Assembly (NCBI GenBank): GCA_903927855.1
Contig: CAIYOL010000387.1
Location: forward strand, 1-8,438
Direction of reading: 5' to 3'
Length of the DNA stretch: 8,438 nt
Source: an uncultured Planctomycetota bacterium
Lineage (GTDB): Bacteria; Planctomycetota; Phycisphaerae; Sedimentisphaerales; Anaerobacaceae
Shown here: piece by piece, positions 1-7,064 of the stretch
Layout of the letters: each line of letters begins with the position of its first letter
Numbering within the stretch: the stretch's first letter is position 1
The notes under the pieces: model-generated
Database searches by the model: none
What the model was told of the DNA's origin: nothing
The model's input: only the letters and a program-made list of their open reading frames with translations
Program-made: the position numbers and the translations under genes

Positions 1-17
1 AATGTCTTTAATGTGGT

Positions 18-45
18 TTGCAATGGCTAAAAGAGTATGTATAAT
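18..45 (+). promoter_or_regulatory. Sigma70-type promoter for the bamD-lptE-ftsH unit
   Basis: TTGCAA (18-23) matches the -35 consensus at four of six positions. It is followed after 16 bases by a perfect -10 box, TATAAT (40-45). Transcription would begin near 52, leaving an A/T-rich leader of about 54 bases before the ATG at 106. No comparable promoter is evident before lptE or ftsH, so this site may serve all three genes. Promoter calling by eye is uncertain, but box quality and position fit well. Confidence 0.5.
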
Positions 46-94
46 GTTGCGGTAATTAGTAGATATAGATGGTAATTGGTGATTGTTAATTGAT

Positions 95-98
95 GGAG
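95..98 (+). promoter_or_regulatory. Ribosome binding site of the BamD-like gene
   Basis: GGAG lies 7 bases before the ATG at 106. It supports this start, which also gives an intact signal peptide at the N-terminus. Confidence 0.5.
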
Positions 99-105
99 CG
101 ATATT

Positions 106-1110
106 ATGCTCAAGGACAGGACGCGATTTGTAATGTTAATAGCAGCAGCCGGGCTGTTTGTTTCGCCGGTGTTCTCGGCGGAGACGCTGCGTTTGGGCGA
201 AGACGGACAGTGGAAAGCCGTATCGGCTGAGGATAAATATCTGCTGGCTGTGGCTGAAATAAAAAAGTCAGTCAATATGGGGGAAACCAAGGCAGTCGGG
301 CAGGCGATAAATAAACTTAAGAAAGATTTTCCGGAAGCTGTTGGGCCTGATTTGGACGCCTTTATGAAGGCGGAGATGCTCTTTTGCGCGGGTAAATTCA
401 CCAAGGCGGTCTGGAGCTATGATAAATTTTTGGAAGATTTTCCCACAAGCAACTTTTACGAGGCAGCTCTGGACAGGGAGTTTGGCATAGCTACTGCTTT
501 TTTAGGAGGGCAGAAGAAACGGGTGCTCGGGGTATTTATGATGAGCAGATACGCCGAAGGCGTTAAAATTATGGAAAAGATTACCGACCGGGCTGGGAGT
601 GCACCCATTGGAAAAAAAGCGGCTGTGGCGGTGGCTGAGCATTATGAAAAGAGAGGGAATTTCGCCGACGCGTACCAGAAGTGGTCGGAAATATCTTCGC
701 GATGGCCGACAGGACAAATCGGCAAAGATGCGCTACTGAGTATGGCCCGATGCAAGCACGCTACATATAAAGGGCCGAAATATAATAGCTCCCACCTGGT
801 TAGCGCAAAGAGCTATTACGAGAATTACAAGCTGCGGTATCCAGAAGATGCCAAAGAGATTAATGCAGATAAAATACTGAAACAGATAGATGAGCAGATG
901 GCCTATAAGGAATTCACTGTTGGTAAGTATTATCAAAAGACCGCTAATGACCAGTCGGCCAATCTTTATTATCAATTGGTTATGGATGATTGGCCGGGCA
1001 GTACCGCGGCCGAGATGGCAAAAGAGGCAATGAAGGAGAAAAAGCCGGACGCCGAAAAAGGGAAAAAATGGAAAAAGAAAGTAGAAAAACTCGAAAAATT
1101 GCTTTTATAA
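106..1110 (+). CDS. BamD-like (YfiO family) tetratricopeptide protein, outer-membrane assembly
   Basis: The 334-residue protein is exported: residues 1-25 form a signal peptide (basic start, hydrophobic core near 9-19, probable cleavage after VFSA). The rest is helical repeats of TPR type. The clearest units are near 82-115 (ending FLEDFPTS), 170-203 (YEKRGNFADAYQKW, ending SSRWPTG) and 265-300 (YKEFTVGKYYQKTAND, ending DDWPGST). This helix-turn-helix pattern with a closing (W/F/Y)P is typical of BamD, which scaffolds the Bam complex at the periplasmic face of the outer membrane. Unlike classical BamD it has no lipobox cysteine, so it would not be lipid-anchored. The C-terminal 25 residues are very lysine-rich, and their DNA is shared with the start of the next gene. 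A secretin-type or generic TPR periplasmic protein is the alternative. The TPR fold is firm, but the exact BamD role is an inference, supported by the adjacent lptE. Confidence 0.7.
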   Translation: MLKDRTRFVMLIAAAGLFVSPVFSAETLRLGEDGQWKAVSAEDKYLLAVAEIKKSVNMGETKAVGQAINKLKKDFPEAVGPDLDAFMKAEMLFCAGKFTKAVWSYDKFLEDFPTSNFYEAALDREFGIATAFLGGQKKRVLGVFMMSRYAEGVKIMEKITDRAGSAPIGKKAAVAVAEHYEKRGNFADAYQKWSEISSRWPTGQIGKDALLSMARCKHATYKGPKYNSSHLVSAKSYYENYKLRYPEDAKEINADKILKQIDEQMAYKEFTVGKYYQKTANDQSANLYYQLVMDDWPGSTAAEMAKEAMKEKKPDAEKGKKWKKKVEKLEKLLL

Positions 1111-1601
1111 TTTTCTTTGGCTCAGTTGTAACGGCATTCGCGGCTCTTTGCGGGTGTGCCGGCTATTCCAATGAATCGCTATTTCCAAAAGAAGTGGGCA
1201 GCGTTTACGTGGAGATGTTTGACAACCGGACCTTTTGGCGAGGAGTGGAATACGAACTGACCGACGCCTTAGCGAAGCGCATTGAGGCAGAGACACCATA
1301 TAAGATAATTTCCAGCAGAGACCGAGCAGACAGCGTAATAAGCGGTCAAATTGTATCGATTAACCAGTTCTGGGTCAGCACTGAACGAGAGACCGGCCGA
1401 GCTCTGGAGAAAGACGTGGAAATACAGGCTACAGTTAACTGGAAAAATCTAAAAACAGGAGAATTGCTGATAAGTAACCAGACTGTCAGCGCCTCGGCAA
1501 GCTATTCTGACTGGCAAAAGCAAGACTTCCTCTACGCGTCAAATCTCGCGGCAAACAATCTGGCGCGAAAAATCGTAGAATTGATGGAAAAAGGATGGTA
1601 A
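1068..1601 (+). CDS. lptE: LptE-like LPS-assembly lipoprotein
   Basis: Read from the ATG at 1068 this gives 177 residues. A longer frame opens at 990, but its first 26 residues are a charged stretch that would bury the signal peptide. From 1068 there is a basic n-region, a hydrophobic core (11-27) and the lipobox LCGC, making Cys30 the lipidated residue. AGY after the cysteine resembles the CGY start of mature LptE proteins. The body has the family layout: VGSVYVEMFDNRTF, then a helix (YELTDALAKRIEAE), then ADSVISGQIVSI, then a C-terminal helix. In E. coli LptE plugs the LptD barrel, which inserts LPS into the outer leaflet. The gene overlaps the BamD-like gene by 43 bases in another frame, so the two are probably translationally coupled; only a weak AAGGGA precedes the ATG. 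LptE sequences are poorly conserved, so the assignment rests on signal, layout and context. Confidence 0.7.
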   Translation: MEKESRKTRKIAFIIFFGSVVTAFAALCGCAGYSNESLFPKEVGSVYVEMFDNRTFWRGVEYELTDALAKRIEAETPYKIISSRDRADSVISGQIVSINQFWVSTERETGRALEKDVEIQATVNWKNLKTGELLISNQTVSASASYSDWQKQDFLYASNLAANNLARKIVELMEKGW

Positions 1602-1652
1602 AACCACGAATTGTGACTGATGAGCCGAATTAATAGAGACGAGATATAAATC

Positions 1653-3647
1653 ATGGGTAAAAAACAAAACAAGAAATCGTCTCGGTCACATAATAACCTA
1701 CAAGATGGGGCAGGCAAAAAGTCTCCGCTGCCGGGCTATAAATATGGCCCCCTGACCTACTTGATAATTGGAATTCTGATATTCACAGTAATGATGCTGC
1801 TGCAACAGTGGCAGAGTGTCGAAGAGGTTAGCTGGGATGAGTTTGTTAAGAATGTCGAGAACAATTGCGTCGAGAGTTTTACCATAAAAGACACAGAAAT
1901 AACGGGAAAACTCAATTCACAGGGCAATGCCAGCCGTGGAAGCAAAGGCAAAGATACTTTTGTGGTTTATTATAAGCCGGAAGTGCAGGGGAAACAGCTT
2001 GGGGAGTTGTTAGAGAAAAACAACACTATAAAGATTAATACTGAGCCGCCGCGCATCTGGCTATGGAACCTGGTGGGGATGGTATTTCCAATATTTTTGA
2101 TGCTCGGGATTCTTTACTTTTTGTTTGCCCGTAATCTCCGCAGCGGTGCGGGAGGGATGCTGATGTCGTTCGGCCGAAGCAGGCACCGATTACAAAGCAA
2201 AGACCGTGTCCAGATAACATTTAAGGATGTCGCCGGTATTGAAGAAGCGAAGGAGGAAGTAGCAGAGATAATCGAGTTTTTGAGAAACCCGAAGAAGTTT
2301 CAACGGCTCGGCGGCCGAATTCCACGCGGCGTTTTACTTGTAGGTCCGCCCGGCTGCGGAAAAACACTGCTTGCCAAAGCAATAGCCGGTGAGGCTGATG
2401 TTCCGTTCTTCAGTATATCCGGCAGCGATTTTGTGGAGATGTTTGTCGGCGTGGGAGCATCTAGGGTGCGTGACTTGTTCAAGCAGGCCAAAGAAAATTC
2501 GCCCTGCATTATTTTTCTTGATGAGGTTGACGCTATCGGTAGGAAGCGCGGCCCCGGCTATGTCGGCGGCGGACACGATGAACGTGAACAGACACTAAAT
2601 GCGATTCTGGTCGAGATGGACGGTTTCGATACGAACGATCAGGTAATAGTTATTGCAGCGACAAACCGCGGCGATATTTTAGACCATGCGTTGACTCGGC
2701 CCGGCAGATTCGACCGGCAAGTCATTGTGCCACTGCCGGATTTGAAAGGCCGGCTTGAAATCCTCAACGTTCATGCGAGAAAGATAAAATTAGCTCCTGA
2801 CGCCAACCTGGAAAGATTGGCTCGCGGGACACCGATGTTCAGCGGGGCGGATCTTGCCGCCATAATTAACGAGGCGGCCCTGGCGGCGACAATGGCCGAC
2901 AAGGATTACGTTGAGACGGCCGATTTAGAAGAGGCACGTGACAAAGTCAGATGGGGAAGGGCCAAAAAAAGCAGAGTTATCGATGAGAGCGACAGGAAAA
3001 TTACCGCTTACCATGAGGCAGGTCATGCATTTGTTCAATCGATACTGAAAGATGCAGACCCCCTGCATAAAGTCAGCATTATACCTCGAGGCCCTTACGG
3101 CGGGGCAACTTTCGCGCTTCCGGAGAAAGACAGGCTGCATTATACGAAAAGATATTGTATGGCACTTCTGCAGGTATGCTTCGGCGGTCGCATTGCAGAA
3201 GAGATGTTCTGCGACGATATATCCAGCGGTGCACAGGCTGACATCCAGCAGGCTACCATTATTGCAAGGCAGATGATTTTGACCTGGGGGATGAGCGAAA
3301 AACTTGGCCCAATCAGCTACGAACCGGATTCGGGGCTTAGGGACCTGATGTACATAATGCCCGTAGAGAAAGAGTACTCGGAGAAGACGGCTGAGGAAAT
3401 TGATAATGAGGTGAAAAGGCTCATTGACCAGGCTTATAAAAAATCGAAGGAACTGATAGAAGCAAATAAAGATAAACTTGAGAAAATAGCCAAGGCCCTG
3501 CTGAAATACGAAACTCTTGATGCTGATGATGTTAAGTTGATACTGGAGGGCGGCGAACTGGACAAGCCTACGGTTTCCGATTTGTTAGCTGCTGAGCGGG
3601 CCAAGAATGAGCAGTCGAACTCTGAGCAAAAAGGGCAACAAGAGTAG
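1653..3647 (+). CDS. ftsH: ATP-dependent zinc metalloprotease FtsH
   Basis: This 664-residue inner-membrane AAA+ protease unfolds and degrades membrane and some cytosolic proteins as a hexamer. Domains in order: a basic cytosolic N-terminus (1-32); TM1 (about 33-51); a small periplasmic domain (54-133); TM2 (about 135-159); the AAA+ module; the M41 peptidase. Seen motifs are Walker A GPPGCGKT (231-238), pore loop MFVGVG (263-268), Walker B IIFLDE (286-291), arginine fingers R349 and R352 in RPGRFDR, the zinc site HEAGH (454-458) and the third zinc ligand D530 in SSGAQAD. All catalytic residues are present. The second region of homology reads [15 protein letters not shown], with G and H where prolines are usual. 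The N-terminal extension is longer than in E. coli FtsH, and the C-terminus is a polar tail rich in Q and E. The gene follows lptE by 51 bases. Only a weak GAG-type ribosome site precedes the ATG. Confidence 0.97.
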   Translation: MGKKQNKKSSRSHNNLQDGAGKKSPLPGYKYGPLTYLIIGILIFTVMMLLQQWQSVEEVSWDEFVKNVENNCVESFTIKDTEITGKLNSQGNASRGSKGKDTFVVYYKPEVQGKQLGELLEKNNTIKINTEPPRIWLWNLVGMVFPIFLMLGILYFLFARNLRSGAGGMLMSFGRSRHRLQSKDRVQITFKDVAGIEEAKEEVAEIIEFLRNPKKFQRLGGRIPRGVLLVGPPGCGKTLLAKAIAGEADVPFFSISGSDFVEMFVGVGASRVRDLFKQAKENSPCIIFLDEVDAIGRKRGPGYVGGGHDEREQTLNAILVEMDGFDTNDQVIVIAATNRGDILDHALTRPGRFDRQVIVPLPDLKGRLEILNVHARKIKLAPDANLERLARGTPMFSGADLAAIINEAALAATMADKDYVETADLEEARDKVRWGRAKKSRVIDESDRKITAYHEAGHAFVQSILKDADPLHKVSIIPRGPYGGATFALPEKDRLHYTKRYCMALLQVCFGGRIAEEMFCDDISSGAQADIQQATIIARQMILTWGMSEKLGPISYEPDSGLRDLMYIMPVEKEYSEKTAEEIDNEVKRLIDQAYKKSKELIEANKDKLEKIAKALLKYETLDADDVKLILEGGELDKPTVSDLLAAERAKNEQSNSEQKGQQE

Positions 3648-3663
3648 TCTTAAAAAAAAGATG

Positions 3664-3716
3664 AAAGCGAAAAGATAAAAGTGCAGGTAGCTTTTCTTTT
3701 TGCTTTTTTTATTTTT
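3664..3716 (+). terminator. A/T-rich intrinsic terminator after ftsH
   Basis: The left arm (3664-3681) pairs with the right arm (3691-3706) across a 9-base loop (3682-3690). The stem is 16 pairs with one G-U wobble and a 2-base AT bulge. The right arm runs into a T-tract (3704-3710) followed by ATTTTT. This is the standard layout of a rho-independent terminator, though the stem is unusually poor in G and C. It starts about 16 bases after the ftsH stop and ends about 8 bases before the first possible dsbD start. Confidence 0.72.
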
Positions 3717-3724
3717 CTTCTAAA

Positions 3725-5512
3725 GTGCATATGCGGGAAAAAGCTGCTGTTATTTTGTGCTTGATTTCGTTCTTCGCCATCAGTGGTTTTGCTGCACCAC
3801 CAGATAGTGGTGTTACTAAAACCGATGTTGCTACCATATCGGTTGAAAAGCAACACGATACTGTTGCACCAGACAGCAATTCCGCACTGGCAGTTCATTT
3901 CGAGATGAAAAAAGACTGGCACTTCTATGCATCTGCGGAGACAGCACCAGGGGGAATGAGTCTTAAAATCAAGCCCTCTGCGGAAACAAAAGATGTCATA
4001 ACTTTTTCGCAGCCTTTATTTCCCCCATCTCATTCATATTTTGACAAGACCCTGAACGAGAAGATTGAAGTATTCAGCGATAAATTCACGGTTTTCTTGC
4101 CGCTTCGTGTCGGCGAACCGCGCATCGCCGGTGCATACACTAACATTAGCATCAAGATTGGTGTCGAAGGCGCGGTGTGCTCGGATGTTCAATGTCGAGT
4201 ACCTGACTTTGGGGAGTTGGACACAAATATAAAAATTGCACCTGATGCGACGATGGGTGATGCTAAATTCGTTCTACCGGAAATTACAAAACCGAGAACA
4301 ACAGGTCAGCAGGCAAGCTATTCAGTTTGGTTCGCACTCGGTCTGGCGTTTTTGGCGGGGCTGAGCCTGAATATTATGCCGTGTGTCTGGCCGGTGCTGC
4401 CTTTGGTAGTTCTGCGTATCGTAGAACAGGCAAAGACTCGCACAAGTGCAAAGCTGACGATGGGCCTTGCGTTTTGCATAGGTATCCTTCTGTTTTTTGC
4501 GTGCCTGGCTGCTGCCAACATTATATTGCGCATTTCTTTCGATACGACCTTGCAGTGGGGCGACCAGTTCCGCAATCCGATTTTTATTAAAGTTATGGCC
4601 CTGGTATTAGTTGTGCTGGCGCTGTTTATGTTTGATGTTTTCACTATTGCATTGCCCGGGTCGCTATCCGGCGGCGGTACCGCAGGCAGCGGTTTCGCAG
4701 GCACGGTTGGAATGGGTTTTCTCGCCGCATTACTAAGTACTCCGTGCAGCTTCGGGATATTGGCTGCCGCATTTGCCTGGGCGCAGGCGCAGCCTTTGCT
4801 GCTGGCTACCGTCGCGATTATGGTTATAGGTATCGGAATGGCCGTTCCGTATCTGATTCTGACTTCGATTCCGGGGCTGCTCGAAAGTTTACCAAAGCCC
4901 GGAAAGTGGATGGATATTTTCAAAAAAGCGGTCGGCTTTATTCTTCTGGCCGTCGCGGTATGGATGATAACCGTGGTCCCGCAGGAAAGGCGCACCGGGG
5001 TCCTTTTCTATTCGGTTGTTCTTGCGTTTTGCGTCTGGATGTGGGGCGGCTGGGTGAGTTTCGACTCTAAAACTTCCAGCAAAATTATCGTCCGAACAAT
5101 TGCAGTTCTGCTGGCCGTCGGCGCAGGTTACTGGCTGCTGTCGCCGCCGCCGAAGATGATAGACTGGGAAAAATACGATGCCGACCTTGTAGAAAAATCA
5201 CTTGCTGATAATAAGCCCGTTCTTATTAAATTCACGGCCGACTGGTGCCTGAGCTGCAAAGCTGTGGAAAAGCTGGTTTATGAACGAAAAAACGTTGCAG
5301 AATTGATAAAACAAAAAGGGGTTGTTGCCATAAAGGCCGATACGACGGCAAAAGATTATCCCGCGACAAAAGCGCTTAAAGATGTATATAATGAGCCGGG
5401 TGTGCCGGTAACTATATTATTTCTGCCCGGCCAAAAAGAGCCGGTCAGATGGCGCGGCAAGGCCTTCGGCGATGAATTGAAAGCACTTTTGGAAAAACTT
5501 CCTTCAAAATAG
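3725..5512 (+). CDS. dsbD: Thiol:disulfide interchange protein DsbD, full three-domain form
   Basis: The protein carries electrons from cytosolic thioredoxin across the inner membrane to periplasmic thiol proteins. Read from GTG 3725 it has 595 residues; ATG 3731 is in frame two codons later and equally possible. A signal peptide (about 1-23, ending GFA) precedes the alpha domain (about 30-175) with its cysteine pair C152 and C157. The membrane domain (about 200-473) has roughly eight helices and the two redox cysteines in MPCVWP (C220) and STPCSF (C341). The gamma domain is thioredoxin-like, with WCLSC (C508, C511) and a cis-proline motif GVPVT (559-563). All six expected redox cysteines are present, so the protein should be active. 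No Shine-Dalgarno sequence is visible, and the start lies just past the U-tract of a terminator. Length and domain order match E. coli DsbD. nth follows after 5 bases. Confidence 0.93.
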   Translation: MHMREKAAVILCLISFFAISGFAAPPDSGVTKTDVATISVEKQHDTVAPDSNSALAVHFEMKKDWHFYASAETAPGGMSLKIKPSAETKDVITFSQPLFPPSHSYFDKTLNEKIEVFSDKFTVFLPLRVGEPRIAGAYTNISIKIGVEGAVCSDVQCRVPDFGELDTNIKIAPDATMGDAKFVLPEITKPRTTGQQASYSVWFALGLAFLAGLSLNIMPCVWPVLPLVVLRIVEQAKTRTSAKLTMGLAFCIGILLFFACLAAANIILRISFDTTLQWGDQFRNPIFIKVMALVLVVLALFMFDVFTIALPGSLSGGGTAGSGFAGTVGMGFLAALLSTPCSFGILAAAFAWAQAQPLLLATVAIMVIGIGMAVPYLILTSIPGLLESLPKPGKWMDIFKKAVGFILLAVAVWMITVVPQERRTGVLFYSVVLAFCVWMWGGWVSFDSKTSSKIIVRTIAVLLAVGAGYWLLSPPPKMIDWEKYDADLVEKSLADNKPVLIKFTADWCLSCKAVEKLVYERKNVAELIKQKGVVAIKADTTAKDYPATKALKDVYNEPGVPVTILFLPGQKEPVRWRGKAFGDELKALLEKLPSK

Positions 5513-5517
5513 CCCCT

Positions 5518-6207
5518 ATGCCTCAAAAAACAAAACTAAAAAAAACTAAGATAAAAGTTAACAAAGCCGAAGCTGCGGAAAGGGTCAGGAAAATTTTACC
5601 TGTACTGGAAAAGTTATATCCTGATGCGAAGACCGCGCTTAACTTTAAGAATCCTCTGGAGCTTTTAATAGCAACGATTTTGTCAGCACAATGCACTGAT
5701 GTGCGTGTCAATATGATAACCGGAGGATTGTTTAAGAAATATAAATCGGCGGGGGAGTGGGCGAAAGCCGATATAAAAGAGATTGCCTCGGATATAAAAA
5801 GCACGGGGTTTTACCACAATAAGGCAATCAGTATTAAGAATAGTTGTACGGCGATAATCGAACGATTTGACGGCAAAGTTCCCGATACAATGGAGGAGCT
5901 TGTAACACTTCCCGGCGTAGGAAGAAAGACAGCAAATGTCGTATTGGGCAATGCTTTTGGAGTGCCGGCGATAGCCTGCGATACGCACGTTATAAGGCTT
6001 AGCCGGCGGCTGGGGCTTTCAGAGAACAGCGACCCGGTAAAGCTCGAGTTCGATTTGGCCGAAATAGTACCAAAGAAGAGCTGGACGCTGTTCAGTCATT
6101 TTTTGATTTTTCATGGGCGAAATGTTTGCAAGGCGCGTAAGCCTGATTGTGAAAACTGCCGGATTTCGAAGTATTGCCCTGCTGCAAACAATCCAGCTTT
6201 ATGGTAA
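5518..6207 (+). CDS. nth: Endonuclease III, DNA glycosylase/AP lyase
   Basis: This 229-residue base-excision repair enzyme removes oxidised pyrimidines and cuts the resulting abasic site. The helix-hairpin-helix LPGVGRKTA (131-139) contains the catalytic lysine K137, and the catalytic aspartate is D155 in ACDTHV. Both lie 17 residues later than K120 and D138 of E. coli Nth. The [4Fe-4S] cluster ligands C204, C211, C214 and C220 keep the family spacing C-x6-C-x2-C-x5-C. The motif LSAQCTD (55-61) corresponds to LSAQATD of E. coli. The extra N-terminal residues are a lysine-rich tail (2-16) that may add DNA contacts. The ATG lies 5 bases after the dsbD stop with no recognisable ribosome site, so translation probably depends on coupling to dsbD. 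The function is secure. Confidence 0.96.
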   Translation: MPQKTKLKKTKIKVNKAEAAERVRKILPVLEKLYPDAKTALNFKNPLELLIATILSAQCTDVRVNMITGGLFKKYKSAGEWAKADIKEIASDIKSTGFYHNKAISIKNSCTAIIERFDGKVPDTMEELVTLPGVGRKTANVVLGNAFGVPAIACDTHVIRLSRRLGLSENSDPVKLEFDLAEIVPKKSWTLFSHFLIFHGRNVCKARKPDCENCRISKYCPAANNPALW

Positions 6208-6217
6208 AAGATTTTTT

Positions 6218-6222
6218 AAGGA
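6218..6222 (+). promoter_or_regulatory. Ribosome binding site deciding the LOG-family start
   Basis: AAGGA lies 10 bases before the ATG at 6233. It favours that ATG, or the adjacent one at 6236, over an upstream in-frame ATG at 6113 that lies inside nth and has no such site. Confidence 0.5.
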
Positions 6223-6232
6223 TGGTTTCTTT

Positions 6233-6943
6233 ATGATGGATATTATTGAAAGCCCGGTAAGGGACCTGTGGCGGATATTCCGGATAATGGCAGAGTTTGT
6301 AGAAGGATTTGACGAGCTTGCTGCCGTTGGGCCGGCGGTGTCGTTTTTCGGCTCGTCCCGTGCAAAGCCGGGGAGCCGGTATTATAAGCTTGCTGAAAAA
6401 ACCGCCTCAGAAATAGCCAAGGCCGGCTTTGCGGTAATAACAGGCGGAGGCAACGGGATTATGGAGGCGGCCAACAAGGGGGCCGCGAAAGCGGGCGGTA
6501 AAAGCATCGGCCTGAATATCGAAATAGCAAAGGAGCAGATACCAAACGATTACCAGAATTTCTCGCTGCACTTTAGGTATTTCTTCTGCCGTAAGGTTAT
6601 GTTCCTCAAATACGCCCACGGCTTTATAGTTTTTCCCGGCGGCTACGGAACTATGGACGAATTTACCGAATCGCTGGTGCTGATTCAGACATTAAAGCAG
6701 GCGTCTTTCCCCGTGATTCTGATGGGCAGCGACTACTGGGAAGGCCTTATCGACTGGATGAAGAAAAAGATGCTCAAGGAGCACCATCATATCTCTCCGA
6801 AAGACCTGAAAGTATTCACGGTCGTTGATGAGCCGAAAGATGCCGTCAAGATTATCGTGGATTTCAAAGAATCGAAAGGCCGAGTCGGAATCGACCTGCC
6901 CTCCGAAATGAAAAAAGGCTCACCCCGCCGCGCTCGTAAATAA
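6233..6943 (+). CDS. LOG-family (TIGR00730-type) nucleotide 5'-monophosphate phosphoribohydrolase
   Basis: The protein has 236 residues from ATG 6233. The open frame extends back to an ATG at 6113, but those 40 residues are encoded inside nth and do not resemble the family. It has a Rossmann-like fold with the two family signatures: GGGNGIMEAANKG (71-83) and PGGYGTMDE (135-143), plus the conserved Arg-Lys pair at 120-121 before MF. Such proteins split the N-glycosidic bond of nucleoside monophosphates. Plant and some bacterial LOG proteins release active cytokinins, and the family was long mislabelled lysine decarboxylase. Here a general nucleotide-cleaving or housekeeping role is more likely than hormone production. 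About 35 residues precede the core, and the C-terminal tail is basic (KKGSPRRARK). The gene lies 25 bases after nth and probably shares its transcript. The family is secure; the substrate is unknown. Confidence 0.9.
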   Translation: MMDIIESPVRDLWRIFRIMAEFVEGFDELAAVGPAVSFFGSSRAKPGSRYYKLAEKTASEIAKAGFAVITGGGNGIMEAANKGAAKAGGKSIGLNIEIAKEQIPNDYQNFSLHFRYFFCRKVMFLKYAHGFIVFPGGYGTMDEFTESLVLIQTLKQASFPVILMGSDYWEGLIDWMKKKMLKEHHHISPKDLKVFTVVDEPKDAVKIIVDFKESKGRVGIDLPSEMKKGSPRRARK

Positions 6944-6950
6944 GCAATGT

Positions 6951-7005
6951 CATTGCGAACCCAGCATCTTGCTGTCGTAAGACAGCAGCGGGGTGCGGCA
7001 ATCTC
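6951..7005 (+). repeat. REP-like palindromic intergenic element
   Basis: The element has a perfect 7-pair hairpin, TGCTGTC (6970-6976), loop GTAA, GACAGCA (6981-6987). This sits inside an outer ATTGC/GCAAT pairing (6952-6956 with 6998-7002) and an ACCC/GGGT pairing (6959-6962 with 6991-6994). The ends, CATTGCGA and GGCAATCTC, match a class of short intergenic repeats that I recall from many environmental genomes. It lies between two convergent genes and has no U-tract, so it is not a standard intrinsic terminator. The structure is seen directly; the repeat class is from memory. Confidence 0.5.
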
Positions 7006-7012
7006 AAAATGT

Positions 7013-7064
7013 TTAACCATCAACCCGTCCTAAGCTTGTCGAAGTAACTTTATGTTATGGTTAA
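7013..7064. repeat. 8-bp inverted repeat flanking a short intergenic element
   Basis: TTAACCAT (7013-7020) and ATGGTTAA (7057-7064) are exact reverse complements enclosing 36 bases. The interior contains CCCGTCCTAAGCTTGTCGAA (7024-7043), which resembles another common intergenic repeat with the core AGCTTGTCGAAG. The right arm includes the TAA stop (7063-7061, - strand) of the neighbouring gene. It could be a small mobile element footprint, a weak stem-loop at the mRNA end of the - strand gene, or chance. Confidence 0.35.

Noticed and set aside
990..1067. Upstream extension of the lptE-like gene (start at 990)
   Set aside because: It adds 26 strongly charged residues before a proper lipoprotein signal peptide and lies wholly inside the BamD-like gene. 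The ATG at 1068 gives a normal signal.
4318..4995. 225-codon - strand frame inside dsbD
   Set aside because: It is a shadow of the dsbD membrane domain. The + strand frame has all family motifs, and the opposite frame has none.
6113..6232. Upstream extension of the LOG-family gene (start at 6113)
   Set aside because: The 40 added residues are encoded inside nth and do not look like the family, and the AAGGA site favours the ATG at 6233.
6952..7002. Intrinsic terminator between the convergent genes
   Set aside because: The hairpin is good, but no T-tract follows on either strand. A REP-like role fits better.
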